This document shows, piece after piece, positions 1-5,700 of a DNA stretch of 7,562 bases. The stretch covers positions 1 through 7,562 of the forward strand of contig CANHTE010000052.1 in NCBI GenBank assembly GCA_947462945.1, given 5' to 3'. Position 1 is the stretch's first letter. Each line of letters starts with the position of its first letter. Position numbers and translations under genes: made by a program. The notes under the pieces were generated by a model that did no database searches, was not told the DNA's origin, and was given only the letters and a program-made list of their open reading frames with translations. Origin of the DNA: Acetobacteraceae bacterium. Lineage in GTDB: Bacteria > Pseudomonadota > Alphaproteobacteria > Acetobacterales > Acetobacteraceae.

Positions 1-617
1 AATCCGGCGTCGCCGGCGCCAGCCGCTTCATCGGGCGCATCTGGCGCCTCGCGCAGAACATGACGGAAGCGGCGGCGCCGGATGAGGCGCTGGGCAAGAA
101 GCTGCGCCAAGCGACCCATCGCGCCATCGCTGCCGTGACCGAGGCGCTGGAGGCCTTCACCTTCAACGTCGCCGTCGCCAGAATCCACGAATTGGCCAAT
201 ACCATCGGGGACAGCGCCGCCGCCCCCCTGGCCGCGCGGCGCGAGGCGATGGAAGCGCTGATCCGCCTTGCCTCGCCCATGATGCCGCATCTGGCCGAGG
301 AAATCTGGGACACGCTCAACCAAGGTGTCGGCAACCAAGGTGTCGGCAACCAAGGTGACGGCAACCCGGGCGCCGGCCTGGTTGCGCAGCTCCCCTGGCT
401 GCTGCCCGACCCCGCCCTGCTGCAGCCCGAGAGTGTGACGCTGGCGGTCCAGGTGCTGGGCAAGCTGCGCGGCACCATCGAAGTCGCAGTGGATGCGACC
501 GACGAAGAGGTCTTTGCTTTGGCCGAGGCTGAGCCCAATGTGTTGCGCGCGCTGGACGGAAAGCCCGTGAAGAAGCGCATCCATGTGAAAGGCCGGGTGG
601 TCAATCTTGTCATCTAG
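1..617 (+). CDS. leuS: Leucyl-tRNA synthetase, C-terminal part (5' end outside window)
   Basis: This is the C-terminal end of class I leucyl-tRNA synthetase, the cytoplasmic enzyme that charges tRNA-Leu. The reading frame is open from base 3 to the TAG at 615-617 and gives about 204 residues. It shows the end of the anticodon-binding helical domain (SRFIGRIWRL, then helices ending in MMPHLAEEIWDTL, the family's usual 'P-H-x-x-E-E-x-W' helix). A PW motif follows, and then the small C-terminal domain with VTLAVQVLGKLRGTIEV and a terminal KGRVVNLVI, which matches the usual LeuRS ending. Between the W-containing helix and the PW motif there is an extra Gly/Asn/Gln-rich loop encoded by a 15-base tandem repeat, absent from LeuRS proteins such as that of E. 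coli as I remember them. The gene is truncated only by the window edge; the ATG at 60 is internal. lptE starts inside its last codons, so the two are probably co-transcribed. Confidence 0.95.
   Translation, partial: SGVAGASRFIGRIWRLAQNMTEAAAPDEALGKKLRQATHRAIAAVTEALEAFTFNVAVARIHELANTIGDSAAAPLAARREAMEALIRLASPMMPHLAEEIWDTLNQGVGNQGVGNQGDGNPGAGLVAQLPWLLPDPALLQPESVTLAVQVLGKLRGTIEVAVDATDEEVFALAEAEPNVLRALDGKPVKKRIHVKGRVVNLVI
318..377 (+). repeat. In-frame 15-base tandem repeat inside leuS
   Basis: Bases 318-332 and 333-347 are identical 15-mers (AACCAAGGTGTCGGC). 348-362 differs by one base (GTC to GAC) and 363-377 is a more degraded fourth copy. Because the period is a multiple of three, the repeat adds N-Q-G-V-G units without shifting the frame. 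It sits in a surface loop between a conserved helix and the PW motif of LeuRS. The near identity of the copies suggests recent slippage or duplication. Confidence 0.9.
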
Positions 618-1164
618 GCGCACCTTCCTCGCGGCCCCGTTGCTGGCCCTGGCCGGCTGTGGCTTTCAGCCGGTCTATGGCCCGGGCGGCGAACGCAACC
701 CGACGGCCGCAGGCCTCGGCAGCCAGGAGCCCCGCCTGCGCGATGAACTGGCCGCCGTCCGGGTCGGCCCGATGTATGAGCGCAACGGCCAGTTGATGCG
801 CCGCGCCCTGCAGCGCGGTTTCGAAGGCAGCCAGCCCGGCCTCCAGGGCCGTTATGAGCTTGATGTCTCCCTCGGCTATTCCACCGAGGTGCTGGGCTTC
901 CGCAATGACGGCCTGGCCACGCGCGTGCGCATCATCGCGACGGCGAGCTGGGTGCTTTCCACCCTCTCCGTCCCGCGAGAGGTGGTGGATCGGGGCTCGG
1001 CGCGAACAGTGGACGCCTACAACCTGCCGGACCTGCAATTCTTCGCCGCCGATGCCTCGCGCGAGGATACGGACCGCCGCATCATCGCCGAGCTGAGTGA
1101 CCGCGTTTTGCTGGGCGTGGCCGTGGCACTCCGCCAGCGGGTTGCGGCGACACCGGCGGCCTAG
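607..1164 (+). CDS. lptE: LPS-assembly lipoprotein LptE
   Basis: LptE plugs the LptD barrel in the outer membrane and helps insert lipopolysaccharide into the outer leaflet. The 185-residue protein begins with a basic and hydrophobic signal (SSRRTFLAAPLLALAG) and a lipobox L15-A16-G17 followed by Cys18, the expected lipidation site. The following G-F-Q-P-V-Y-G is the usual start of mature alphaproteobacterial LptE ('CGF-P-YG'). The rest is soluble with alternating beta/alpha character, and the length fits the family. The start is a TTG at 607 that overlaps the last 11 bases of leuS. No ATG or GTG occurs in this frame early enough to keep the signal peptide, and a G-rich stretch (595-600) lies about 6 bases upstream, so translation is probably coupled to leuS. 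holA follows after 3 bases. Gene order leuS-lptE-holA is common in alphaproteobacteria and supports the call. Confidence 0.88.
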   Translation: MSSRRTFLAAPLLALAGCGFQPVYGPGGERNPTAAGLGSQEPRLRDELAAVRVGPMYERNGQLMRRALQRGFEGSQPGLQGRYELDVSLGYSTEVLGFRNDGLATRVRIIATASWVLSTLSVPREVVDRGSARTVDAYNLPDLQFFAADASREDTDRRIIAELSDRVLLGVAVALRQRVAATPAA

Positions 1165-1167
1165 CCC

Positions 1168-2181
1168 TTGGTTGCCAAGCTTGAGCCCCGCCGCCTGGCC
1201 GGCTTCCTGGCGGAGCCGCCCGCGGATTGCCGCGTGGTGCTGCTGATCGGCGATGATGCCGGGCTGGTGAATGAGCGCGCGGCGCTTCTCGTCCGGGCCG
1301 TGGCCGGCACGGACAGCATGTGCATCTTCGAGCCGCCGCGTGAAGCCGCGAAAGACCCGGGCTCCCTGGCGGGCGAGGCAGCCTCGGTGCCGCTGATGGG
1401 CGGGCGCATGGCGATCCGCCTGCGGGACGCGCGGGATGCCTGGGCCGAAGCGGTAAAGGCCGCGTTGGCCGGGCGGGGGCCGGGGCTGGTCATCATCGAA
1501 GGCGCGGGGCTGACGGGCAAATCCAAGCTGAAGGCGCTGGTGGCGGCCGATCCGCGTGGCCAGATCATTGAATGCTATGCCGAGCGAGGGCGGGACCTTG
1601 TGGCCTCCATCACGCGCATTCTGGGCGAATTGGGCGCGGCGGCCGAGCCCGCCGCGCTGGACTGGCTGGCCGAACGCGCCGGCGAGGACCGGCTGGCCAT
1701 GCGGCGCGCGCTGGAGGTCCTGGCCCTGCATGCCGGCCCGGGCGAGCGCATCTCGGTCGAGGCGGCGATGGAAGTGCTGGGCGAAGGCAGCATGCTCGAT
1801 CTGGACGAGGCGCTGATGGCGGCCTCCCTGGGGGAAGTGGCGGCGGCGGACCGGGCCATCGCCAAGGCCTTTGGCGAGGGGGCGAACCCGGTGCAGGTGC
1901 TGCGCGCCGCATTGCGCCACACGCAGCGCCTGCATATGGCGCGGCTGGCGATGGAAAATGGCAGTTCGGCCGATGAGGCGATCGGCGCGCTGCGCCCGCC
2001 GGTCTTCTGGAAGGCCAAGCCCGCCATGGCCCGGGCGCTGGGCCGTTGGTCCGTGGCGCGGCTGGAGGCGCTGGGCGCGGCCCTGCTGCGTGCCGAGCGC
2101 CAGGCCAAGAGCACTGGCCTGCCGGATGAGGTGGTGGCGCGGCAGGTGGTGCTGGGCCTCGCGCGGAGCGCGGCGAGGTAG
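1168..2181 (+). CDS. holA: DNA polymerase III subunit delta (clamp loader)
   Basis: HolA is the wrench subunit of the replicative clamp loader; it opens the beta sliding clamp for loading onto DNA. The 337-residue length is normal. Family features include VVLLIGDDAGLVNERA near residues 23-38 (in place of a functional Walker A), the 'A..VPLMGGRMAIRLRDA' strand at about 71-88, VIIEGAGLTGKSKLK at 108-122, and D-R-L-A-M-R-R-A-L-E-V-L at about 174-185, the conserved helix before the collar domain. The C-terminal collar has RPPVFWKAKPAM at 276-287 and E-R-Q-A-K-S-T-G at 310-317, matching the family's 'E-x-x-x-K-T/S' ending. The chosen start is TTG at 1168, 3 bases after the lptE stop; no clear Shine-Dalgarno sequence precedes it, so it may depend on translational coupling. 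The next in-frame starts would cut into the conserved N-terminal domain. Confidence 0.9.
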   Translation: MVAKLEPRRLAGFLAEPPADCRVVLLIGDDAGLVNERAALLVRAVAGTDSMCIFEPPREAAKDPGSLAGEAASVPLMGGRMAIRLRDARDAWAEAVKAALAGRGPGLVIIEGAGLTGKSKLKALVAADPRGQIIECYAERGRDLVASITRILGELGAAAEPAALDWLAERAGEDRLAMRRALEVLALHAGPGERISVEAAMEVLGEGSMLDLDEALMAASLGEVAAADRAIAKAFGEGANPVQVLRAALRHTQRLHMARLAMENGSSADEAIGALRPPVFWKAKPAMARALGRWSVARLEALGAALLRAERQAKSTGLPDEVVARQVVLGLARSAAR

Positions 2182-2299
2182 CCGCGACAACGAGAAATGA
2201 CGGGCCATCAACGAATCCGAGCCGAATAGGCGAGGCGGAAGGCTTCAGCGTTCCGAAGCCCGGGCCGCGGACGCGGCCGCCCGGCGTCTGAGGGCGGTC

Positions 2300-2347
2300 A
2301 TGAAGCGCATAAATCACAGGCGACGCCGCACGCCCTACCAAAACTAG
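2300..2347 (+). CDS. Possible 15-residue arginine-rich ORF (very uncertain)
   Basis: An ATG at 2300 follows a purine-rich stretch GAGGG (2290-2294) at a workable ribosome-binding distance. It encodes MKRINHRRRRTPYQN before a TAG at 2345-2347. It would be strongly basic (6 Arg or Lys among the first 10 residues). I recognise no family. It lies between the hairpins downstream of holA and the weak promoter candidate for rpsF, so it could be a leader peptide, a small basic protein or pure chance; in such GC-rich DNA, short ORFs with purine-rich upstream bases are frequent. Confidence 0.15.
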   Translation: MKRINHRRRRTPYQN

Positions 2348-2351
2348 GCCC

Positions 2352-2379
2352 TTGCCCCCCAGCGCCGCCTGTGTTTTAT
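2352..2379 (+). promoter_or_regulatory. Weak sigma-70-type promoter candidate for the rpsF operon
   Basis: TTGCCC (2352-2357, 4 of 6 matches to TTGACA) and TTTTAT (2374-2379, 4 of 6 to TATAAT) are separated by 16 bases. This is the most AT-rich spot in the gap, and it would give a leader of about 95 bases. An alternative -35 with a better match, TTGGCA at 2402-2407, has no good -10 at the right distance. The assignment is tentative. Confidence 0.28.
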
Positions 2380-2455
2380 CCCCGCCACCCTGCCGTCGGC
2401 GTTGGCACGCCCGCGGCTATGCCCATTTGCGCGCCACGATCCCCGTTGGCCGCCA

Positions 2456-2476
2456 GGGCTGAGCAGCCATAGGGAG
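2456..2476 (+). promoter_or_regulatory. rpsF leader hairpin and Shine-Dalgarno sequence
   Basis: GGCT (2457-2460) and AGCC (2465-2468) can form a small hairpin around GAGC, directly before a good ribosome-binding site, GGGAG at 2472-2476, 5 bases from the rpsF ATG. In several bacteria the S6:S18 complex represses its own mRNA by binding the rpsF leader. Whether this leader contains that motif cannot be decided by eye; the short stem alone is not evidence for it. The ribosome-binding site itself is clear. Confidence 0.4.
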
Positions 2477-2481
2477 ACATC

Positions 2482-2961
2482 ATGCCACTCTACGAATGCG
2501 TGTTCATCGCGCGCAATGACGTGACTCAGCAGCAGGTCGAGACGATCGCCGACAATATCGGCGTGACCCTTGGCGAGCATGGCGGTGGCGTCGTCAAGCG
2601 CGAATACTGGGGCCTGCGCGGCCTCGCCTACAAGGTGAAGAAGAACCGCAAGGGGCATTACATGCTCCTCGGCATCAACGCCCCCGCCCCCGCCATGCAG
2701 GAAATCGTTCGCCAGCTCGGCCTGAACGAGGATGTGCTGCGCGAACTCACCATCCGCGTCGAGGAAATCGACCCCGAGGCTCCCTCCGCCATCCTCGCCA
2801 AGCGCGCCGATGACCGGGATCGTGAGCGCGGCTTCCGTGGGCCCAAGCCCGCCGGCCGCTTCGGCTCCGGCCGTGCCGGCGCCGGTGGCCGTGACGATCG
2901 TGAGGAATACCGGGCCCGTCCGCGCGACGAGATGGACCTCAACCTGAACGACGAGATGTAA
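2482..2961 (+). CDS. rpsF: 30S ribosomal protein S6
   Basis: S6 binds S18 and the central domain of 16S rRNA in the platform of the small ribosomal subunit. The 159-residue protein starts with [13 protein letters not shown], the usual S6 beginning, and carries the conserved block [19 protein letters not shown] at about 42-60, followed by the second alpha/beta unit ending in [12 protein letters not shown] (about 86-97). The remaining 60 or so residues are a low-complexity tail rich in Arg, Gly, Asp and Glu, probably disordered; alphaproteobacterial S6 proteins often have such extensions. The ATG at 2482 has a strong Shine-Dalgarno sequence 5 bases upstream. rpsR follows after 4 bases, so the two partners are made from one mRNA. 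Confidence 0.97.
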   Translation: MPLYECVFIARNDVTQQQVETIADNIGVTLGEHGGGVVKREYWGLRGLAYKVKKNRKGHYMLLGINAPAPAMQEIVRQLGLNEDVLRELTIRVEEIDPEAPSAILAKRADDRDRERGFRGPKPAGRFGSGRAGAGGRDDREEYRARPRDEMDLNLNDEM

Positions 2962-2965
2962 GACG

Positions 2966-3244
2966 ATGAGCGACACCGCTGAACCCAACATCGCCAATCG
3001 CCGCGCTGCCGTGGGCGCCCGCCGCCCCTTCTACCGGCGCCGGAAGTCCTGCCCCTTCTCCGGGCCGCAGGCGCCGAAGATTGATCACAAGGATGTGCGC
3101 CTGCTGTCGCGCTTCCTGAGCGAGCGCGGCAAGATCGTGCCCAGCCGCATCACCGCCGTCAGCGGCAAGAAGCAGCGCGAATTGGCGAATGCCATCAAGC
3201 GCGCCCGCTTCCTGGCCCTGCTGCCCTACGTGATCAACGACTGA
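2966..3244 (+). CDS. rpsR: 30S ribosomal protein S18
   Basis: S18 forms a heterodimer with S6 in the platform of the 30S subunit and contacts 16S rRNA. The 92 residues include the basic N-terminal stretch [15 protein letters not shown] (19-33), [19 protein letters not shown] (39-57), and the family signature around [30 protein letters not shown] (59-88). The length is normal. The start at 2966 lies 4 bases after the rpsF stop; the upstream AAGACG is only a modest ribosome-binding site, consistent with coupling to rpsF. Confidence 0.97.
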   Translation: MSDTAEPNIANRRAAVGARRPFYRRRKSCPFSGPQAPKIDHKDVRLLSRFLSERGKIVPSRITAVSGKKQRELANAIKRARFLALLPYVIND

Positions 3245-3261
3245 CACAAGAGGCCGGGCGG

Positions 3262-4173
3262 GTGTCACAAAGCGCAGGTCAGCAGGGTCCGGGATCGGGG
3301 GGGCTGTTCGGCCAACCCGGCGCCCTCGCGGCCGGTGCTGCGGGGCTGTGCTCGGCGCTGCTCGCCCTTTGGGCCATGCGTGGCCTGCCTTTGGGCGGGC
3401 TGCTGCTCTGGGCGGCGCCCTTGCCGCTCTTTGCGGCGGCCTTCGCCTTCGGGGCGCGCACGGCGGTCTTTGCCGTGAGCATCGCCTCGCTCGCCATCCT
3501 GCTTGCCAGCACCACCTTGGGGCTGGCCGTGTTTCTGGCCATTTTTGGCGTGCCGGTCGCGCTGATCGCCAGCACGGCGGTGCAGTCCGGTCGGATGGAC
3601 CTGACATTGCCATTGGCGGTGCTGGGGCTCTGGCCGGTGGTGCTGCTCGGCATTCTCGCTGCCTCCGTCTCCGATCTGGAGGGGGAGATGCGGGATGCTG
3701 TCGAGATGGGCGTGCGCCGCATGGGCGTCGCCCTGCCAGACGGCATGGTGGACCAGATCGCGCAGGTGAAGGCGGCTGCGGCCGGCTTCTGGATCACGCT
3801 GCTGATGGTCGGCAACGGCCTGGCGGCGCAGAAACTTCTGACGCCGCGGGGCCTGGCGCTGTATGCCACGCCATCGCTCGATGATCTTCGCCTGCCCAAC
3901 TGGTATCTGCCGCTGCCTGTGGTGGCGCTGGCGCTGTGGTATCTCGTAGGGGGCGCGGTCGCGCTCTCCTCGTTGCTGATCCTGCTGGTGCCGGTTTTCC
4001 TGCTGGGCGTGGTCGGTGTGCACCGTTTGCTGCGCGGCCGTCCTGGCCGGCTGGCCTTTCTCATCGGCTTTTATTTGCTGATGCTGCTTTTTCTCCAGAT
4101 TATGGCCCCGCTGATGGTCGGCGTGGGCCTCTATGACCAAATTCGGCGGCGCACCGCGCCGCCCCAAACCTGA
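3262..4173 (+). CDS. DUF2232 multi-spanning membrane protein
   Basis: This 303-residue integral membrane protein has about eight hydrophobic segments, roughly at 21-38, 43-62, 66-85, 88-108, 116-136, 172-190, 216-255 (probably two) and 264-292, with a basic C-terminal end (RRRTAPPQT). Position between rpsR and rplI, length and the [15 protein letters not shown] segment (about 211-225) match the DUF2232 family, which is commonly found in this operon in alphaproteobacteria and is distantly related to YybS-type proteins. Its function is not known to me; some membrane proteins of this general class are suspected transporters. The start is a GTG at 3262 with AAGAGG (3248-3253) 8 bases upstream. 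A soluble loop of about 35 residues (137-171) contains acidic and basic residues and is the only substantial cytoplasmic or periplasmic domain. rplI starts 13 bases after its stop. Confidence 0.82.
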   Translation: MSQSAGQQGPGSGGLFGQPGALAAGAAGLCSALLALWAMRGLPLGGLLLWAAPLPLFAAAFAFGARTAVFAVSIASLAILLASTTLGLAVFLAIFGVPVALIASTAVQSGRMDLTLPLAVLGLWPVVLLGILAASVSDLEGEMRDAVEMGVRRMGVALPDGMVDQIAQVKAAAAGFWITLLMVGNGLAAQKLLTPRGLALYATPSLDDLRLPNWYLPLPVVALALWYLVGGAVALSSLLILLVPVFLLGVVGVHRLLRGRPGRLAFLIGFYLLMLLFLQIMAPLMVGVGLYDQIRRRTAPPQT

Positions 4174-4186
4174 TCTGAGGCGTGCC

Positions 4187-4738
4187 ATGATTGAACTCAT
4201 CCTGATGCAGCGTGTGGACAAGCTCGGCCAGATGGGCGAGCTGGTGAAGGTGAAGCCGGGCTACGCGCGCAACTTCCTGCTTCCCGGCGGCAAGGCGATG
4301 CGGGCCACCAAGTCCAACCTCGCCCGCTTCGAGGCCGACCGCGCGCAGCTTGAGGCGCAGAACCTCAAGCGCCGCGAAGAAGCCGAGCGCGTGGCCGAGC
4401 GCATGGAGGGCCTTTCGGTCATCCTGATCCGCTCTGCCGGCGAAAGCGGCAACCTCTACGGCTCCGTCTCGGCGCGCGACATCGCCGATGGCTGCACCGC
4501 GGCCGGCCTGACCGTGAACCGTTCACAGGTGCTGATCGACGCGCCGATCAAGCTGCTGGGCCTGACCAATGTCCGCGTCGAGCTGCACCCCGAGGTGATG
4601 CTGCCCGTCGTTGTGAACGTGGCGCGCAGCCCGGAAGAAGCCGAGAAGCAGGCCCGCGGCGAGGAAATCGCCCGCGAGGAGGAAATCACCCTCGAAGACG
4701 AGCTGGTGGCCGAATTGGGCGCTGCCGCGCGCGATTGA
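4187..4738 (+). CDS. rplI: 50S ribosomal protein L9
   Basis: L9 binds 23S rRNA near the L1 stalk base with its N-terminal domain, and its C-terminal domain reaches out from the ribosome. The 183-residue protein starts [17 protein letters not shown] and shows the L9 signature [22 protein letters not shown] (about 17-38), a long connecting helix (45-75) and the C-terminal domain ending at [13 protein letters not shown] (about 141-153). An acidic tail of about 30 residues ([20 protein letters not shown]) extends beyond E. coli L9, a common alphaproteobacterial feature. The frame is open upstream to an ATG at 4133, but I chose 4187: it gives the family's usual N-terminus, has GAGG (4177-4180) 6 bases upstream, and avoids overlap with the DUF2232 gene. 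A strong terminator follows. Confidence 0.96.
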   Translation: MIELILMQRVDKLGQMGELVKVKPGYARNFLLPGGKAMRATKSNLARFEADRAQLEAQNLKRREEAERVAERMEGLSVILIRSAGESGNLYGSVSARDIADGCTAAGLTVNRSQVLIDAPIKLLGLTNVRVELHPEVMLPVVVNVARSPEEAEKQARGEEIAREEEITLEDELVAELGAAARD

Positions 4739-4759
4739 TCCTGCCCGCCGGCAGAGACG

Positions 4760-4787
4760 AAAAGGGGGCCGCGAGGCCCCCTTTTTT
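4760..4787 (+). terminator. Rho-independent terminator of the rpsF-rpsR-DUF2232-rplI operon
   Basis: GGGGGCC (4764-4770) pairs perfectly with GGCCCCC (4775-4781) around a GCGA (GNRA-type) loop, with four flanking A:T pairs extending the stem, and six T residues follow at 4782-4787. It begins 22 bases after the rplI stop. The A run on the left could make it a weak terminator for the opposite strand as well. Confidence 0.93.
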
Positions 4788-4800
4788 GTTATAGAACAGG

Positions 4801-4836
4801 GCCTCTGGCAGCTGGGGCCTCAGGCCCCAGACCCCG
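4801..4836 (+). repeat. REP-like palindromic element, copy 1
   Basis: CTGGGGCCT (4812-4820) and AGGCCCCAG (4822-4830) form a near-perfect palindrome, followed by ACCCCG and preceded by GCCTCTGGCAG. Copy 2 at 4875-4911 is the same element on the opposite strand: the first 19 bases agree at 17 positions and the last 16 at 15, while the loop bases differ (TCA against AAAG). Conservation outside the palindromic arms argues for a dispersed repeat family rather than a mere terminator. Confidence 0.75.
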
Positions 4837-4874
4837 TTTCTTTACAAGATCTTATGGGCAGGACGGCGCGGTTC

Positions 4875-4911
4875 TGGGGTCTGGGGCCCTTTGGCCCCAG
4901 CCGCCGGAGGC
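4875..4911 (-). repeat. REP-like palindromic element, copy 2 (inverted)
   Basis: On the + strand, CTGGGGCC (4881-4888), a CTTT loop and GGCCCCAG (4893-4900) form an 8-bp hairpin. Read on the minus strand the unit matches copy 1, including the flanks GCCTCCGGCGG and ACCCC. GGGGTCTGGGGCC (4876-4888) is also the exact reverse complement of 4823-4835, so the two copies can pair with each other over 13 bp, excluding the separate hairpins. It ends 11 bases beyond the stop of the minus-strand SDR gene, so it may also help end or stabilise that transcript, although no T run follows. Confidence 0.75.
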
Positions 4912-4922
4912 CTTTCCTTGCA

Positions 4923-5675
4923 TCAATGAGGAAAGCGCCGCGTTCCCCCATCCACATGAATCACCTGGCCCGTAATGTAATGCGCCAGGGGTGAGGCCAG
5001 GAAGGCCGCCAATACGGCCAGGTCGCGTGCCTCACCGATATAGCCCACCGGCACCTGCGCCTCGGCCCAGGCGCGCCGCGCCTCCTCGGTCGGCAAAATG
5101 CGCGCATCGATCTGCTCGGAGCGGATGCGCCCGGGTGGGATGGAGTTCACGGTGATGCCATCGCGGCCCAGGGTGCGGCTTAGCGCCTTGGCCCAGATAT
5201 GCACGGCGCCATTGGGGGCATTGGCGGCATTGATCATCCAGGCCTCATCCTGCCCGGTCAGGTTGATGATGCGGCCAAATTTCTGGGCCTGCATCATGGG
5301 CACCAGCGCATGGGTGATGCGGCGGCCGGCGTGGAAGTTGATCTCCATCGCGTCCATCCAGGCCTCATCCGACCCCAGCCCCTCCTGCGGGCGGGAGGAG
5401 CCGGCATTGTTCACCAGGATGTCGCAACGGCCGAAATGCGCCTGCATCGCATCCCGCACGCGCTCACCCGCATCCTTGGCGGTGAAATCCTGCTCGATGA
5501 TCAAGGGCTCGGCGCTGGCGGGGAGTTCGGCGGCCAGCGCTTCCAGCAGGGGGCGGCGGCGGGCCAGGAGGGCCATGCGGCACCCCTCGGCGGCAAGTTC
5601 CTTGGCGATGGCTCGGCCAAGCCCGGCCGAGGCGCCGGTGACGAGCGCGACCTTGCCCTGCAATTGAAGATCCAT
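4923..5675 (-). CDS. SDR-family oxidoreductase-like protein with altered catalytic residues
   Basis: This 250-residue protein has the classical short-chain dehydrogenase/reductase fold. The cofactor motif TGASAGLG is at 13-20, D63 sits at the adenine-binding position, NNAG is at 89-92, N113 fits the conserved helix-4 Asn, and PPGRI (180-184) and the ending GQVIHVDGG (236-244) are typical. Such enzymes normally reduce or oxidise carbonyl/alcohol groups with NAD(P)H. The catalytic region is odd: aligned by eye with FabG, the Ser is replaced by G141 (NLTGQ) and the YxxxK Tyr by H159 (HIWAK), with only K163 retained and about five extra residues between. I have an impression that related 'WAK...PPGRI.SEQI' proteins exist as an SDR subgroup, but cannot confirm it. 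The start at 5675 has GGAGG 5 bases upstream. It lies downstream of tctA on the same strand but beyond a terminator, so it may have its own promoter. The substrate is unknown. Confidence 0.85.
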   Translation of the reverse strand: MDLQLQGKVALVTGASAGLGRAIAKELAAEGCRMALLARRRPLLEALAAELPASAEPLIIEQDFTAKDAGERVRDAMQAHFGRCDILVNNAGSSRPQEGLGSDEAWMDAMEINFHAGRRITHALVPMMQAQKFGRIINLTGQDEAWMINAANAPNGAVHIWAKALSRTLGRDGITVNSIPPGRIRSEQIDARILPTEEARRAWAEAQVPVGYIGEARDLAVLAAFLASPLAHYITGQVIHVDGGTRRFPH

Positions 5676-5700
5676 CGAAGCCTCCAGCCTGTTTGAGAGA

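Larger units (their letters stand above)
2182..2481. other. 300-base intergenic region between holA and rpsF, with GC-rich hairpins
   Basis: No conventional gene is visible here. Two dyads lie shortly after holA: GGCTTC (2241-2246) with GAAGCC (2255-2260), and GGCCGC (2263-2268) with GCGGCC (2273-2278) around a GGAC loop. CGGAA (2236-2240) can instead pair with TTCCG (2251-2255), which would exclude the first hairpin. None is followed by a T run, so they are weak candidates for the end of the leuS-lptE-holA transcript. A possible 15-codon ORF lies at 2300-2347. The rest contains the probable promoter and leader of the ribosomal protein operon. Confidence 0.5.

Noticed and set aside
318..377. 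Tandem repeats as a CRISPR-like array
   Set aside because: The units are directly adjacent 15-mers without spacers and are in frame within leuS.
1501..1530. GLTGKSKLK in HolA as a functional Walker A ATP site
   Set aside because: The spacing and position match the conserved family strand-loop of delta, which does not hydrolyse ATP; a full GxxxxGK[ST] motif at the right place is absent.
610..2211. 533-codon open frame on the minus strand opposite lptE and holA
   Set aside because: It is antisense to two well-supported genes, and its translation is rich in Arg, Gln, His and Gly with no family motif. Such long antisense frames are a normal result of high GC and third-position bias.
4133..4186. 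Earlier ATG giving rplI 18 extra residues
   Set aside because: It would overlap the DUF2232 gene by about 40 bases and add an N-terminus atypical for L9; the ATG at 4187 has a good ribosome-binding site and the conserved start.
3265..4221. 318-codon minus-strand frame opposite the DUF2232 gene
   Set aside because: Composition is dominated by Arg, Gln and Pro with no recognisable domain; the + strand product has clear membrane segments and operon context.
4846..4853. AAGATCTT palindrome as an operator between the two REP-like copies
   Set aside because: An 8-base palindrome is short and can occur by chance; it lies far from any start codon, between convergent genes.
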